Origin: Hyaloscypha bicolor E
Taxonomy: Eukaryota > Ascomycota > Leotiomycetes > Helotiales > Hyaloscyphaceae
Direction of reading: 5' to 3'
Assembly (NCBI RefSeq): GCF_002865645.1
Contig: NW_020194625.1
Span: forward strand, 186,001 to 250,000
DNA: 64,000 nucleotides
Shown piece after piece: positions 45,367 through 57,176 of this stretch; the stretch's first letter is position 1; each line of letters starts with the position of its first letter. The notes under the pieces were generated by a model. That model was not told the DNA's origin, searched no databases, and saw only the letters and a program-made list of their open reading frames with translations. A program made the position numbers and the translations under genes.

Positions 45367-45612
45367 CCTACGATGGTACAGCTGGTATGTTTTGGTCCCT
45401 GTTTTTTGCAGGGGTCGCAGCTCTTCCTAGCAATGCCACCACAACAATCCAAAATTTCTGGGAAACATGTATTCTTATATTTACCTAGTCTTAAGGAGCA
45501 TATACCTGTTTTTATAATTTTTTTTCGTCCAAAACTACAAGAGTTACGTGGTGTTGAAGTTGCACCCCCCCTGTCGACAGGGGCCAAAACATACCAGCTG
45601 TACCATCGTAGG
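45367..45612. mobile_element. 246-bp MITE-like element with 35-bp inverted ends and GGGT flanks
   Basis: CCTACGATGGTACAGCTGGT plus 15 more bases at 45367-45401 recur inverted at 45578-45612 with one mismatch. GGGT lies immediately outside both ends (45363-45366 and 45613-45616), as expected of a 4-bp target-site duplication. The interior is AT-richer and non-coding. This is the best-formed mobile element in the window. Confidence 0.8.
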
Positions 45613-48612
45613 GGGTTGAGGCTATTTGCAAGAAACGTTGGGGTGCGGGAGGTTGCGGAAGAGGAGAGGGGGAGGGGTCTTGCGTTGGCATCGCTGATAG
45701 AGACTTTGTTTAGGAATACGATAGGAATGCTTTCTTGGTGTTTTGCAACCTTCAGTGGAAATCAGACGTTTGTGTCTTACGGATCAAATGATCTGACTTC
45801 CAGGCAATGGTTTCTAGAAATCAAGGCGCGCATGTGAAATGTCTCATGTCAGCAACTCACTCATGATTGTTTGTTTTGGAAGGAGGTGTGGCAGCTGTGG
45901 CTGAGCAGCCGGAAGTGGTGCCCGGTAGATGGTGGTGTGGGTGTGATGAGATATACAGATCTGGAAAAGGGTGCAATATTGATTCCTGTGTGTACGTAGT
46001 ATTCCTCCTGGAAGGTTGGAAAGGCTGCCATCGTGTTCGGCCCACTCCCTGTCTCGCCTGCTTCCGAGTCCACGGGAATACTTCGTAATGCGAAAAGGGC
46101 ACGTCAGCTCTGACTTTTGAAGAGCAAGAGGGATGACATCTCGCTTTCCCAAACCACAGGATTACGGCTGGTAAAGCCCACCTGAACTTCTTGATCTCGG
46201 ATCCAGCTCCGCGCCTGGCGACCGATGTAACGCTGGAAAATGAGACGCAGCAGCTGCAGCGGCTCGTCCCGCTTTCCTGTCAAGCTTCTCCCCCCCCCTC
46301 TCCTTGCTTTTTGTCTGACCGAAGGGCTGCAAACTGAGGGTTTTTTGCCTCCAATTACAGAGGGGGTTCATATCGAATACGCATCAGAAGGCGAGAGATG
46401 CATGAACTGCATCTTGCCGCGACGCGTTGTTCTCGAACCGAGAAAGGAACGAACTGTTCGTAGAGCCTTCACTGGTGCGCGATTCAGAGCTTCGTGTATC
46501 AGAGAACCAATGCTCTCGTGAACCCCCATCGATTCGTGAAGCAGAAATGCACGTGAGGCCAATTCTAGCAGCTCATGCATGACATGAAGTGGACATTGAT
46601 AGCACGCGCATCGCACCCAATCCCCAAGAACTATCGTAAAAAAATTCTCTTCGCGAGGAGAGCTGGAACGCCAATCATTTGACCCCTCGCCTCTCCATTC
46701 GACGTCCCACGTACACTTGAGATAGAACAACGTGAGAGCGTGCCGGCAGCCAAGTAGATGGGGGTCACTGTATGCAGGCAGTAGGGTTAGGGAACATGCA
46801 CTGCTGCCCGGTCGTGGCGAGTGGAGAGATGTGGCATCGTGAAGTCCTGTCGCTGGTGTTGTCGCTGCTCTGCGTTCTGGAAAGATTTCGAGCGCCGATA
46901 TCGCGATGCTCAGCCTGGCCTTCGGCCTCGGTTCAACACACCCCTGGGGATATGACCTATCGATTCACATAGAAAGCTAGGCTAGAAAGTTTTTTCCACA
47001 AGGGAAGGGGAGAGGGAGGATGCATGCGCAAAGCGGTTGAAGTGGATGAATTGGGCTGCAAGAGTAGATTTTATCTGACAATCTGACAGTACGGAGTAAG
47101 GAGGGGCGAAAAGGGGGGCTGTGGTAGGGTGTTGATTACGCTGGGCACATGTTTACTTACTTATCTTGTCTCCCTGGTGCTCCTTGACTGGCTGCGTACA
47201 GATGGAAACGCAATCGAAGTTTATTTCCGGCCTCTGCGCAAGGTACGGAAGTGACTCCGAGTTTTGGATCAAGGAATGGAAGGGTGAACTCGGATCGCAT
47301 GCTGACCCAGATTGGAGGTACCCCGGTCGCAATCAAAGTCAGATGTTGGGGATGGGTAGTTTGTTGTACGGTCCGTACTGCAGGGTATGTATGTGTCAGA
47401 CTGTCTCCTGAACTTTCTGAAGAGCTCCACCACTCTGCCGTGCAGATGCTGGCTACCCCTCCATGACTCGGAAGCGGAACACATGATACCGGATCAACTA
47501 GGCGTGAGGCAACGGCAACAGTTCGGAGAATCGAGAGAGAATGAAAGGAGATATTGGATTGCAATGGTTGTTCCCGAAGGAACCGATGTGGCTGTATGCA
47601 CAGCACCTGGTTAGAGAGAGTGAGCAGGTAGAGTGAGCAGATTTCATGGGGAGACATGGCTTGTTGAGGCCGGCTGCCGTTTGGCGCCAGTGAGGCAGGG
47701 GCAGGCAGGCCCGAGGAGGAGTTTCCGCGAACATATCAGAAGATATCAGAAGAGAGATAGATTGGATGTGCTGCAACATACGCAGTTCCCAGTAAGGATG
47801 CATGTGCGGTGCAGGACGTTCATTGTTGCAGCAGCATGCAAGGAAAAATCAAGGGCAAGCCAGCACCAGTTGCAGAACCAGAGACGGAAAAGAGTGTAAC
47901 AGTACACAACTACTCCGCATTCTGCATGCCCTCCGCCTTCATAGGGTCGGCCGTGGAGCGTCTCACAACAGCAGCAGAAGGAGGCTTGGAGGCATGGGAG
48001 GCATTTTGAGGGGAAACGGGCCTCGGTTTTGGCTTGGGTCTGGACTTCAAGCCCTCAAGTCAGGGAGGTGCCGTGATGCCGCAACGAGGCCAGCCAGCGC
48101 GGCGTGGGAATGAAGTCGGGCCCTGGATTTCCCCTCCTCTGCTCCATACTCCGTAGTCATGAGTACGGAGGAAAGTCCCCTCCTTTGTCGCTGCATACGG
48201 CGGCTATCCTAGTATTTGATTTGCCCGCTCCAACCGTCGACTTGCACCTGGTGATGCGGATTGCGCGCTGGACTATGCTGTATCTGATACCAGTACTGGT
48301 GCTGGTACTCTGTAAACCATCTCCTTCTTCGCTCTGAGCCCAGGAGACACACCTCCGGCATCCTCAGCCCAGGCAGCCCAAGCCTTACTGAAAAGCCAGC
48401 TGATCACCACGCCTCCATCACACCCTTCTTGCCCTTCTTGCCCACTCTGCTGCTCAGTTGCATCATCATCCAGCATCCACGGATCGATCTGCTTCTCTCC
48501 TGCCAAGCCACAGACGGGGCCCGCTGTTGGTGGTCGGCGGGGCGTGAAGAATGGTAATCGGCACAAGCCAGACGATTCGATGAAGCAGCCCCCCCGGGGC
48601 AGGAGAATTATT

Positions 48613-48614
<2 letters not shown>

Positions 48615-48699
<85 letters not shown>
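48615..48699. repeat. 85-nt G homopolymer tract with one C
   Basis: 38 G, one C (48653), then 46 G on the plus strand. It is by far the longest homopolymer here. It may form stacked G-quadruplexes or reflect a length-unstable or assembly-affected site. It lies about 1.2 kb upstream of the kinase start codon. Confidence 0.95.
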
Positions 48700-48700
<1 letters not shown>

Positions 48701-48975
48701 AGATCAGCAGCGGGAGACCTCGGCGCGGACCTTGATTGGGCGGTTGCGGGAGAACTGTTGAACTTGAACTTTGGTGGGTGCAGCCCGGCGGGACAGTGTG
48801 GAGTGGAACACAGGTTTCTGCTCTGCTGGAGAATAATGGAAGGCGACGGAGAGGGAGGGAGACGAAGTTGTCTGTTGTGTTGTGTTGTGTTCTGCTCTGG
48901 TCTGGTCTGCTCTGTTCTACTTGCACGACTCACTCCGACCAGGCAGGCCACACTTGTTGGCAGCAGCACACATAC

Positions 48976-49080
48976 ACACACTTCACTTCTCTTATTTCAC
49001 TTCACTTCACTTCACTTCTTCACTGCACCTCACTTCACCTCACTTCACTTCACCTCACTGCACTTCACTGCACCGCACGT
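48976..49080. repeat. CACTT pentanucleotide microsatellite
   Basis: About twenty units of CACTT and near variants (CACCT, CACTG, CACCG) run through this stretch upstream of the kinase. A TGTTGTGTTG/CTGGTCTGG simple-sequence run precedes it at about 48880-48915. Confidence 0.85.
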
Positions 49081-49736
49081 CCCCTCACCACTTTTCGCCG
49101 CCTCGCTCCCGCCTCTCGCGTGCTGCCGGGCCTGTCCTCAGCCGGGAGAACACTGGACGGAGAGTGGCCCTCACGCAGCTTCGCTCAGCCCCTCACTCGT
49201 CAATCTGATCAGGGCAGGCTGGACAGGCTGGACAGGCCTCACTCACCCAGGTGAGCCGTGCAGTCTCAACCGCTGCAGCCTTCTCTGCTTTCATCTGTGC
49301 CTGCCCTCCCCTCGCCTGAGTCGCCGCCCCTCCCCTCCCCCTCCCCTCGTCGTCCTGCTCCTCCTTGCTGCCTCTCGCGTCCTCGGCCCCTCCACTCGCC
49401 ACTCGCCGCTCCCCCCAAGGACCCCAACCCAACCCAACCCCAACCAGGCTGGCCTTGTCCAGTCCCTGCTCGCACCACAATCAACCGCGATTGCGCTAGT
49501 AAAATGACAGCGCCCGAGCCCCATTGTGATTCTGATTCTGATTCTGCATCCACCACTTTTACCACTTCTGCTACTCCCACAAAACTCCCACCACTACTTC
49601 CACCCCTCCCACAGCCAAGCCCGCAGCGCTCCACCCGGCTCATCAACGATTCAACTCCCACCGACCCTCGCCCGCTTCCTTCCTCAACGCCAGCTTAGCA
49701 CAGCACCAACACCAGTACCACATCAACACCTTCGCA

Positions 49737-49798
49737 TCACCACCACCACCACCACCACCACCACCACCACCACCGCCGCCGCCGCCGCCGACGACGAC
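49737..49798. repeat. CAC/CCG/ACG trinucleotide microsatellite in the kinase leader
   Basis: About thirteen CAC units followed by CCG and then ACG units. The frame through it is open and in phase with the kinase ATG downstream, but I consider it part of the 5' leader. Confidence 0.85.
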
Positions 49799-49933
49799 AA
49801 CAACTTCCTCGCTCGCGCACACCAGGACATTGTCTCCACCCACTGCAATGTCTGCTACCTGCTGACCCCCCGAAACGCTTCCTCAGAGGTTGTCGCCCCA
49901 ACATGTCGACTCTTGCCTTGCTGCACCTCAACA

Positions 49934-52900
49934 ATGGACCCAGCAGCAAGCACCGCGAACACGGCCGTGAGCACGCCCTCGTCGAGTCCTGGCCTCTTCA
50001 GTCCCTCCAACAATCCAATCCGCCAGCATATCTCCTCGCTGCCAGATGGCACGCCGCAATCGAGTCCCTATCTCCATCCGCTGCAGATGCATAAAGTTCG
50101 AGAGTGAGTTGCCTGCCTCGTCTCGTTTGGGTGTCCCTCGAGCCATCCCACCAAACTTTTGCCTACCGGCCGGCTTGCACCACAACAACGCAATATTTCG
50201 TCGTGCGACCGGTAGAGATAGGCAATTAATGGTGCTATTCAACATACTATCCCCCAGAATTGTTTTTCTCGCTCTCTTCACTTTTCAATCATAATAACGC
50301 CCTGACCACCGCTGACATGTGCAAATTAGAACCCACAAAGCCCAGGTCGAGCAGGACTTCATCACCGGCCGCAAACTAATAAACCAATACGAGATCATCG
50401 AAGAGATCGGCAGAGGAGTGCACGGCAAGGTCAAATTGGCAAGAAGCCTCGAGACGGGCGACTATGTTGCGATCAAGATCATCCAACGCTTCTCCAAGAA
50501 GCGCAAGCTTGGACGAGTCACCGTTTCGCCCGAAGACAAGACAAAGAGAGAGATCGCCATCCTCAAGAAGATCCGCCATGCCAACGTCGTCGGCCTGCTC
50601 GAAGTCATCGACGACCCCGAGTTGAAGAAGATTTACATGGTGTTGGAGCATGTTGAGCTTGGAGAAATAATATGGCGCAAGAAAGGTGCTCCCCAGATCT
50701 GCATCTTCGAACGCCGACGCATAGAGAGAGAGCAGAGCGGAGAGAAGGAGACTGGAGATGACGAGAAATACTTCAAGATGATCGAGAGACGCCGGCAACA
50801 AAGGGAAGCAAAGCGAGCCAAGATATCCCAGCTACAACTCGCACAAGGCTACCCAGACTATTGGAGCTTGGAGCATGGCGACGATGACGCCGATGCGGAG
50901 GGTTCAGTGCTTTCGAAGGTCACAACAAACGACTCCGCGCAGAACCTCACTCGCCACAGATCATCAACACTTCGATCCAACCCTGGCTCTCGAGGCCCAT
51001 CACGAGCATCATCTCGAGCTCCCTCGCGAGCAAGCTCTCGTGCGCATACCCCACTTCCCACCGAGTTTGATATTCCTGCCATCGACAGTGACAATGAAGG
51101 CGACGAGCCTGGACCGTTACCTTCCATCCTATCCAATCACGGCTCATCAACCGCCTTGCAAGGAACATACTACGGCGCATACCCCGACGACCCTCCGTAT
51201 CGTGGGAGATCGCCAAGCATGGCTGATAGCATCATCTCACACATGTCATCGGTCGACGACATGCAGCACGATGCATTTGAAGATGATTTCTCTTACGTCC
51301 CATGCTTCACCATCGACCAGGCTCGAGCAGCATTCAGGGACACTGTCCTAGGTCTAGAGTATCTCCATTACGAAGGCATCGTCCACAGAGACATCAAACC
51401 TGCGAATCTGCTCTGGACAAAGGATCATCGCGTCAAGATCTCTGACTTTGGGGTCTCCTACTTCGGTCGACCAATTAGAGACGGCGAAACAGAAGAAAAT
51501 ATTTCGGAAGCTGATGCCACCGACTTCGATGATGATCTCGAACTTGCCAAGACTGTCGGCACTCCAGCCTTCTTCGCACCCGAACTCTGCTACACGGATC
51601 TCGAAATCGAACAGCCAAGAATCACTGAGCAAATCGATGTTTGGTCGTTGGGTATCACTCTTTATTGTCTCATCTACGCTCGCATCCCCTTCCTCGCCGA
51701 CGATGAATACCAACTCTTCCGAGCAATCGCAAAAGCAGATGTATACATTCCTAGACGACGCCTCAAGGCTGTCGACCCCAATTGTACAACTCCACAATCA
51801 AACCCGATTAAACGCATCGGCCCTTCGACAGGTCCATATAGAGAAGACGGAGAACTCGCGTTCGAGGAAATTGACGATGAATTATATGATCTGCTTCGAA
51901 GGATGCTGATCAAGGACCCCGCCGAGCGAATCAAGCTCAGGGAGGTCAAACGTCATCCGTGGGTGATTCACGGTATTGACAACTTTATCGGCTGGCTTGA
52001 CGACACGGATCCATCACGGAAGACTGCCGGCAGGAGGATCCAAGTCGACTGGAACGAATTGGAGCGTGCTGTTGTTCCCATTACCTTCCTGGAGCGTGCG
52101 CGGTCTGCAGTAAAGAAGGCTGTTGGAAAGGTTATCGGTGTGACGAGGAGTGAGACAAGGAGCGAAGGATCTCGGCGAAGAGCTGCCAGCAGCGCCACAA
52201 GTTCCGGAACAGATACCCACAACTCTACCCCAGTGGGGCCACTTCGACGAGACAATCGACGAGCAAGCCTCCGAGGAGACGAGTCCTACTTCTCATCCGC
52301 TAGCGATCTTCAAGAGTATCGCCATGAACGCCACCGCGAGCCATATGAGCATCCTCTTGCGCAAAGCCTGACGGCGAGCCCAGATCTCTCTGCAACCGAG
52401 GGAGACCCCTTTGCGCTTGACTTTACTCAGCAATCTGTTTCGGTAGGAGCCACTCCAAAACGTGAACGTGTGCCGTCTGGCGCAGCAGATCCTGATCAAA
52501 GACCAGGTCCGCCGGATCGTACCGTCTCGGCGGCCGCGTCTATTCAGACAGTCGTTCACCGTGGCCACTCGCATTCACGGTCTATGAACACCCCTAGGTC
52601 CCCAACACTGGAGGAAGCCCCGCACGCCCCTAACTTCTTCGGGGATCATCATTTGGAAGCTCTATTTGGAGGTCATTTGTGGAATCCTAGAGGTCGAGAA
52701 GTAATGGAAGGCATTGACGAAGGTGTCTCTTCAAGGGCTCGCTCGGTTGACAGAAGCCTTTTCGAGTCGGATAACAAGCATGCAGAACCAAGCGTGGCGA
52801 TGAGCACTGCAACCGCTCCTGGACTCTTCCAGCACCCTATAAGACTGAACCATCCCCGTCCACTCTCTCGTTCGTCTGATGTCAGCCCGACTAACTACGA

Positions 52901-53807
52901 AAAACCGCTTGCATCTCCACTCTTCTTCCAACCCCATCTGGTCCACGCCCATCAGACGGGCCAATCCTCATCCACTCCCAATGTTCACCAGGTTCAGTAT
53001 GCTGCGTCCAATCTGGATCAACGACCTTCGACAGCGAATCGAACGCCAGAAGGCAAAACTCCTGACCCTCGAGTCTATGGACCGAGTACACCTGAGTTAT
53101 TCCAACGAGCACGGGATGCCCTTGAGAGACGAAGAAAGTTGGAGCAAGAAGCCGAGCACAAGCGGCAGCAGGTGGCTCTAGATTACGGTAACTCTCCGAC
53201 TGCCTGTCCTCCATCCCCGGACGATGAGGTTGTTCGGAAAAGACAGGAAGAGGCGAGCCGTGCTCGGTCATACAGCTCGGTCAATTCCACCAGCAGAGCC
53301 TCGTTGACTTCACCCTCCGACCTGACCTCGCCAGTCTCCTCCGACAACCGTGGCTCCACAGAGCAGTTCTCCCATCTCCCATCTGTCCCATCGCTTCCGG
53401 CTTTGATCTCGGGCGCATCTTCAGTATCCGCCGACCCAGAAGGAGAGATGCTCACGCTTCCAGGTGTGGTTCAACATCCGGAGACTGCTCATAGTACACC
53501 CGAGACTCTCACCCCACCCTTGCTTTCTAAGCAAGTGTCCGCCGAAGTCAGAACTCCCATCCCCGATGCGCCTGAAGATGCAATCCTCCTCTCACCCGGG
53601 GAGGAAGATGAAGGTTACAACGGGGACGGCGATAACATTGACGATGACGACTCGGATAGCGACGAGGGCTTGACAATGACGCGGAGAAAGCCAAAGCCGC
53701 AGTCACCGATTGAAAGCAGGATTGATCTCAGGAAGATCGAGAGGAGAGATACGAATGCCAGTGTTGGCAGCACGGAGACGGCGAAAAAGGTTGTGATGGA
53801 TAGTTGA
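49934..53807 (+). CDS. Ser/Thr protein kinase, Ssp1/CaMKK-like (SNF1/AMPK-upstream kinase family)
   Basis: Exons 49934-50103 and 50330-53807 (intron 226 bp, GTGAGT donor); 3648 bp, 1215 residues. Kinase landmarks: YEIIEEIGRGVHGKVKLA (Gly loop, near residue 77), VAIKII (catalytic Lys), HRDIKPANLLW with Asp near 411, DFG near 429, VGTPAFFAPELC, IDVWSLGITLYCLIYARIPF, and RHPWVIHG at the end. A 150-residue charged and Ser-rich insert interrupts the catalytic domain between the VLEHVELGEI hinge and FTIDQARAAF. The long tail is disordered (Ser, Pro, Asp/Glu). This layout is that of fungal CaMKK-type kinases related to Ssp1, Sak1, Tos3 and Elm1, which activate SNF1/AMPK by activation-loop phosphorylation. 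An upstream in-frame ATG at 49526 reads through the CAC microsatellite and is less likely. The leader is unusually long. Confidence 0.92.
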
Positions 53808-54736
53808 GCGAGCCAGTTACATAATCGGCGAATTTGGAATTCATTCTACTTTTCGGCACTTGGGGAGGCTTTAATCGAATTTTTGTTCATGAGAAAAATG
53901 GATGAATGGTTGCATATGACGGATAAAAGGATTCCATGGTCTTGCATGATATACGACTGGACTGAGGCAGGATTAGGAAGGACTGGGAAGATGCATGATC
54001 GGCGCCTATGGACAGCAACGGAAGGGAGGAATGACTTTTGTCAGGATATGTTTTCCCCCCCAATATTCAAGGGGTCGATCAAGCGTGGCGTCTAAAGGAA
54101 AACAATGGGAATGGAATATTCAGTGGCCGGGTGGAAACACTTCTTTTGTAGCATAGTCACGAGCATGGATTCTCAGCAAGAAAGAAAAGACGTTAGTCAG
54201 AGGGAAGAGCTATCTTCATTTTGTGAGGGGTTTTGGTCGGATAGGGTGGGATGGATGTGTAGTTTATAGTGGCCCGGGATGAACAATGAATATACCGAAT
54301 TTTGAACCAGATTTTCACGTGGCCCGAGCATTATTGTGAACTCGTGCGCTTTCGAGAATAGGTACGGGTTCGAGTACAGGGGGTATCCGATACGCTGCCG
54401 CCAGCTTTATGGCCCGTTCATCGGAAAACTATTAATCCGGAGGAACACCAAAACTCTGGTTCCTATTTACATGTAAATAAATCACTGAATACTTAATTAA
54501 ATTATTAATTGCATTACAATTACGATGCCAGACGCTACTATGTTCGATTCCACTAATAAAGGAACCTTTTGGCCTAGTGAGGATCTATTACACAAGCAAG
54601 AGAGTGCTTTTAAGCCCTATACAATTACTCCAATTTGGCTAGGAAATTACCTTACCTGAAGACGTCTCTTCAGATAATTCTATTACTTTATTTACTATAT
54701 ATTATACCTCCAAAATCTATATAATACCGAGTTATT
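53808..54736. other. Kinase 3' flank and transition into the RIP block
   Basis: No gene. GC content falls from about 54450 onward. A 70-codon ORF at 53883 has no recognisable feature. Confidence 0.5.
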
Positions 54737-54945
54737 ATAACGGCTGGCATAACGGTATAATTTGCCAGGAATAGGGAATCGGAAACAGGTATAAAACGGA
54801 GCTAAGCCAGAATACTTGGGCAAGATACTACTAAAAGGTCGAGGCATTCCTTCCCTTCTTTGCTCTCTAGCTTAGTATTTTCAATATATGAGATTTATTA
54901 AACTTTAAGTCTTTGACTATTGCATTAATCCCGCTATTATAGTTA
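54737..54945 (+). repeat. Solo-LTR-like sequence, plus orientation, RIP-mutated
   Basis: About 205 bp matching the reverse complement of 55722-55926 (for example GGAAACAGGTATAAAACGGAGC, CTTAGTATTTTC, TTGCATTAATCCCGC). It carries more C-to-T/G-to-A changes than its partner: its terminal TGTGACGG reads TATAATAG. No internal retroelement sequence adjoins it that I recognise. Confidence 0.7.
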
Positions 54946-55721
54946 TAATTTATAGAAAACATTTCCTGTTATATAAAGGCCTATACGGGAATACCAAACC
55001 ACGCTTTATACTTTACTTTAGTTTATAATATCTCAATTAAATTAACCTGAATTAAATTAATTATACTGCCCCGGATATTACTGCCCTCAATTAATCTTTT
55101 AGTTCTCCCTAAAGAATAGCTAGCAAACCGCAACATATACTTCGTGCCTTGAGTAACAGGCCTTATACTATATAGTAATTCAGGGGTGAGAGAGAGAGGA
55201 AGAGGGAAAGAGAGAGGAGGGGAAGGGGGAGCAGGCTATAGGTAAGTTAACGGACCAATTTATAGGCAGGCTAATACTTCTAGGGCCGCAAACCCGTTGC
55301 TTAAGCTACTTGCAACTTCGCGATCTCGGCCGCTTTCTTACCTGTAAGCCCTATTATCACCGGAATTTAAAGGCAAAGCGTTATCGAGCTCTAACTAGAA
55401 CTCGCACTTTATACCTGAATTCTCCTCCGACCCATACCCAGCTTGCGAACTATATCCAGCTCCGGCAGCAAGCGACTGGGAAGAAAGAGAGCGGGTGGGC
55501 CGGGTACCGGGCAATTACAGTTAATAATTATATACGGGAGCCGATTTAAGAGAAGAAGCAAAAGCTCCGGAACTAGTAGTAGTAGTGTGAGGATGGGAAG
55601 GCCGAGAGAAGGGCCTGGGAAATAAGGGAAAAGAAAAGGTTACAGGAGTTATATTTAAAAAGGGGGGCCCAAAGGGAAGTTTGAGGCGTGATATAAAGAG
55701 GAGATAAAGAAGAGGCAGAGT
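54946..55721. other. Spacer between two inverted LTR copies
   Basis: The AT-rich first half is followed by a purine tract (55188-55232, GAGAGAG/GGAAGAGG) and an open frame at 55310-55549 without recognisable domain. Its origin is unknown. Confidence 0.45.
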
Positions 55722-55926
55722 GTGACGGCGGGATTAATGCAATGGTCAAAGGCTCAAAGTTCAAAGAATCTCATGTATTAGAAAATACTAAGCTATGGAA
55801 CAAAGTAGGGAGGATGCCTTGACCTTTAGTATTATTCCGTCCAAGCAATTCTGGCTTAGCTTCGTTTTATGCCTGTTTCCGATATACTGTCCTTGGCAGA
55901 TCATGCCCTTACACTAGCCGTCACAT
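55722..55926 (-). repeat. LTR with TGTGACGG...CCGTCACA ends
   Basis: A 205-bp unit that begins TGTGACGG and ends CCGTCACA on either strand, the TG...CA inverted ends of LTRs. On the minus strand a polypurine tract (GGGGGGGGTGA, from plus-strand 55927-55937) immediately precedes it. This marks it as the 3' LTR of a minus-strand element lying at higher coordinates. A minus-strand Gypsy RT relic near 60.2 kb agrees. Confidence 0.75.
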
Positions 55927-57054
55927 CACCCCCCCCCAAAGAGAAGTCTAAATGCCCTTATTTAGGGGATTATTCAGCCGTAGTGTAGAAAAGAAAAAAG
56001 AGGAAATAACGGCCATTGACCCCATTCCGTCTAATCCCTATAGCTTACTTATAATCGAAGCATAGTCTTGACTCCGCCAGAATAACCCAGTTCCTAGTAC
56101 GTTCCGGCTAGTCCTTAGTATCCGTCGCTTGTATTATGCCTATACCCATATTAATAATATAGTCTGGGAATACCGTATAGGCTATAGCCGATATTAGGGC
56201 TATTATTATCAAGCGGTTTTCGAATAGGAATAGTAGATTAAGTCTATTTATTAATATAGGCTTTAATATAATAGCTTGCTTGCCTTTCTTCTTGGTTAGA
56301 ATAGTAATATTTGACTTAATTATACTGTTTCTGAGCTATTTAATTAACTTCTGGGCCTTTTCGAGCTTAATATATATATTCTCAAGTTATTTCTCTATAA
56401 TAGAAACTTATATATTAAGAGCGGCTACTTAAGCTACTTTATTATTAAATTCCCGGGTCTTAAGCTATATGATTTTGGTCTTATAGAAGCTTTTAAAGAG
56501 TTTTCTGACTTCCTAAATAGTATTATATACTAATTTATTAATATTTATAAGGTATTACTTTTTTAATTTGGCCTTTAAAATTATTTACTAGCTCTTGGTT
56601 TTAGACTAGTACTTTATATAATAATTACTATTTAGTATTATACGTTTTCTGGTTATAATAGGTATCTTAATACTAGTTTAGTTACCTTTATTATAGTTAG
56701 AGTTTCCTTTATTACTAGAAGTTTTTCTATTCTTAGTTTTTTTATTATTAGAATTCTTATTATTATCTAATACTTTATATTTCTTAAATAAGCTAGCCTT
56801 ATTTTTTTTGACTTTTTTAGTATTTGGCTCTATAAAATTAATAAGAAAGCTCTTATTAGTATTATCTATTCCGCCTATTAAATTATTAGACTTATTATTA
56901 CTAGTAACTAAAACCTCTATTTTATTATTTTTAGAATATTTTACTAAAATATTCTCTATAGTAATTTCAGGTATATTCTTAAGAGTAATACAGGCTATAT
57001 TTTATATATTAACCTATTCTTAGGTAAGAAAGTTACTATTTTTATTTATAAAAG

Positions 57055-57176
57055 TAATTTGGCTAGTAATTATATTAATAATAATAGTAATTATATTAAT
57101 AATAATAGTAATTATATTAATAATAATAGTAATTATATTAATAATAATAGTAATTATATTAATAATAATAGTAATT
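57055..57176. repeat. 21-bp minisatellite, over five units
   Basis: TAATTATATTAATAATAATAG is repeated head to tail more than five times without variation that I can see. The unit is a multiple of three. Perfect identity in a heavily mutated surrounding suggests recent expansion. Confidence 0.9.

Larger units (their letters stand above)
41615..49933. other. 8.3-kb gene-poor region of normal GC
   Basis: Between the CFEM gene and the kinase I find no ORF with a domain, a signal peptide with splice sites, or a codon pattern like neighbouring genes. It contains the inverted-repeat elements at 43763 and 45367, a motif cluster, microsatellites and the G tract listed separately. From about 48.7 kb on it is probably the kinase promoter and a long C/T-rich leader. 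Long non-coding RNAs or very divergent small genes cannot be excluded. Confidence 0.5.

Noticed and set aside
45373..45837. 154-codon ORF as a gene
   Set aside because: Its first half is the MITE at 45367-45612.
48273..48981. Two long minus-strand ORFs with poly-proline stretches
   Set aside because: The poly-Pro is simply the translated G tract; flanks have no coding features.
49258..49698. Open frames in the C/T-rich kinase leader
   Set aside because: Low-complexity Ser/Pro frames arising from pyrimidine-rich DNA; the kinase start at 49934 is better supported.
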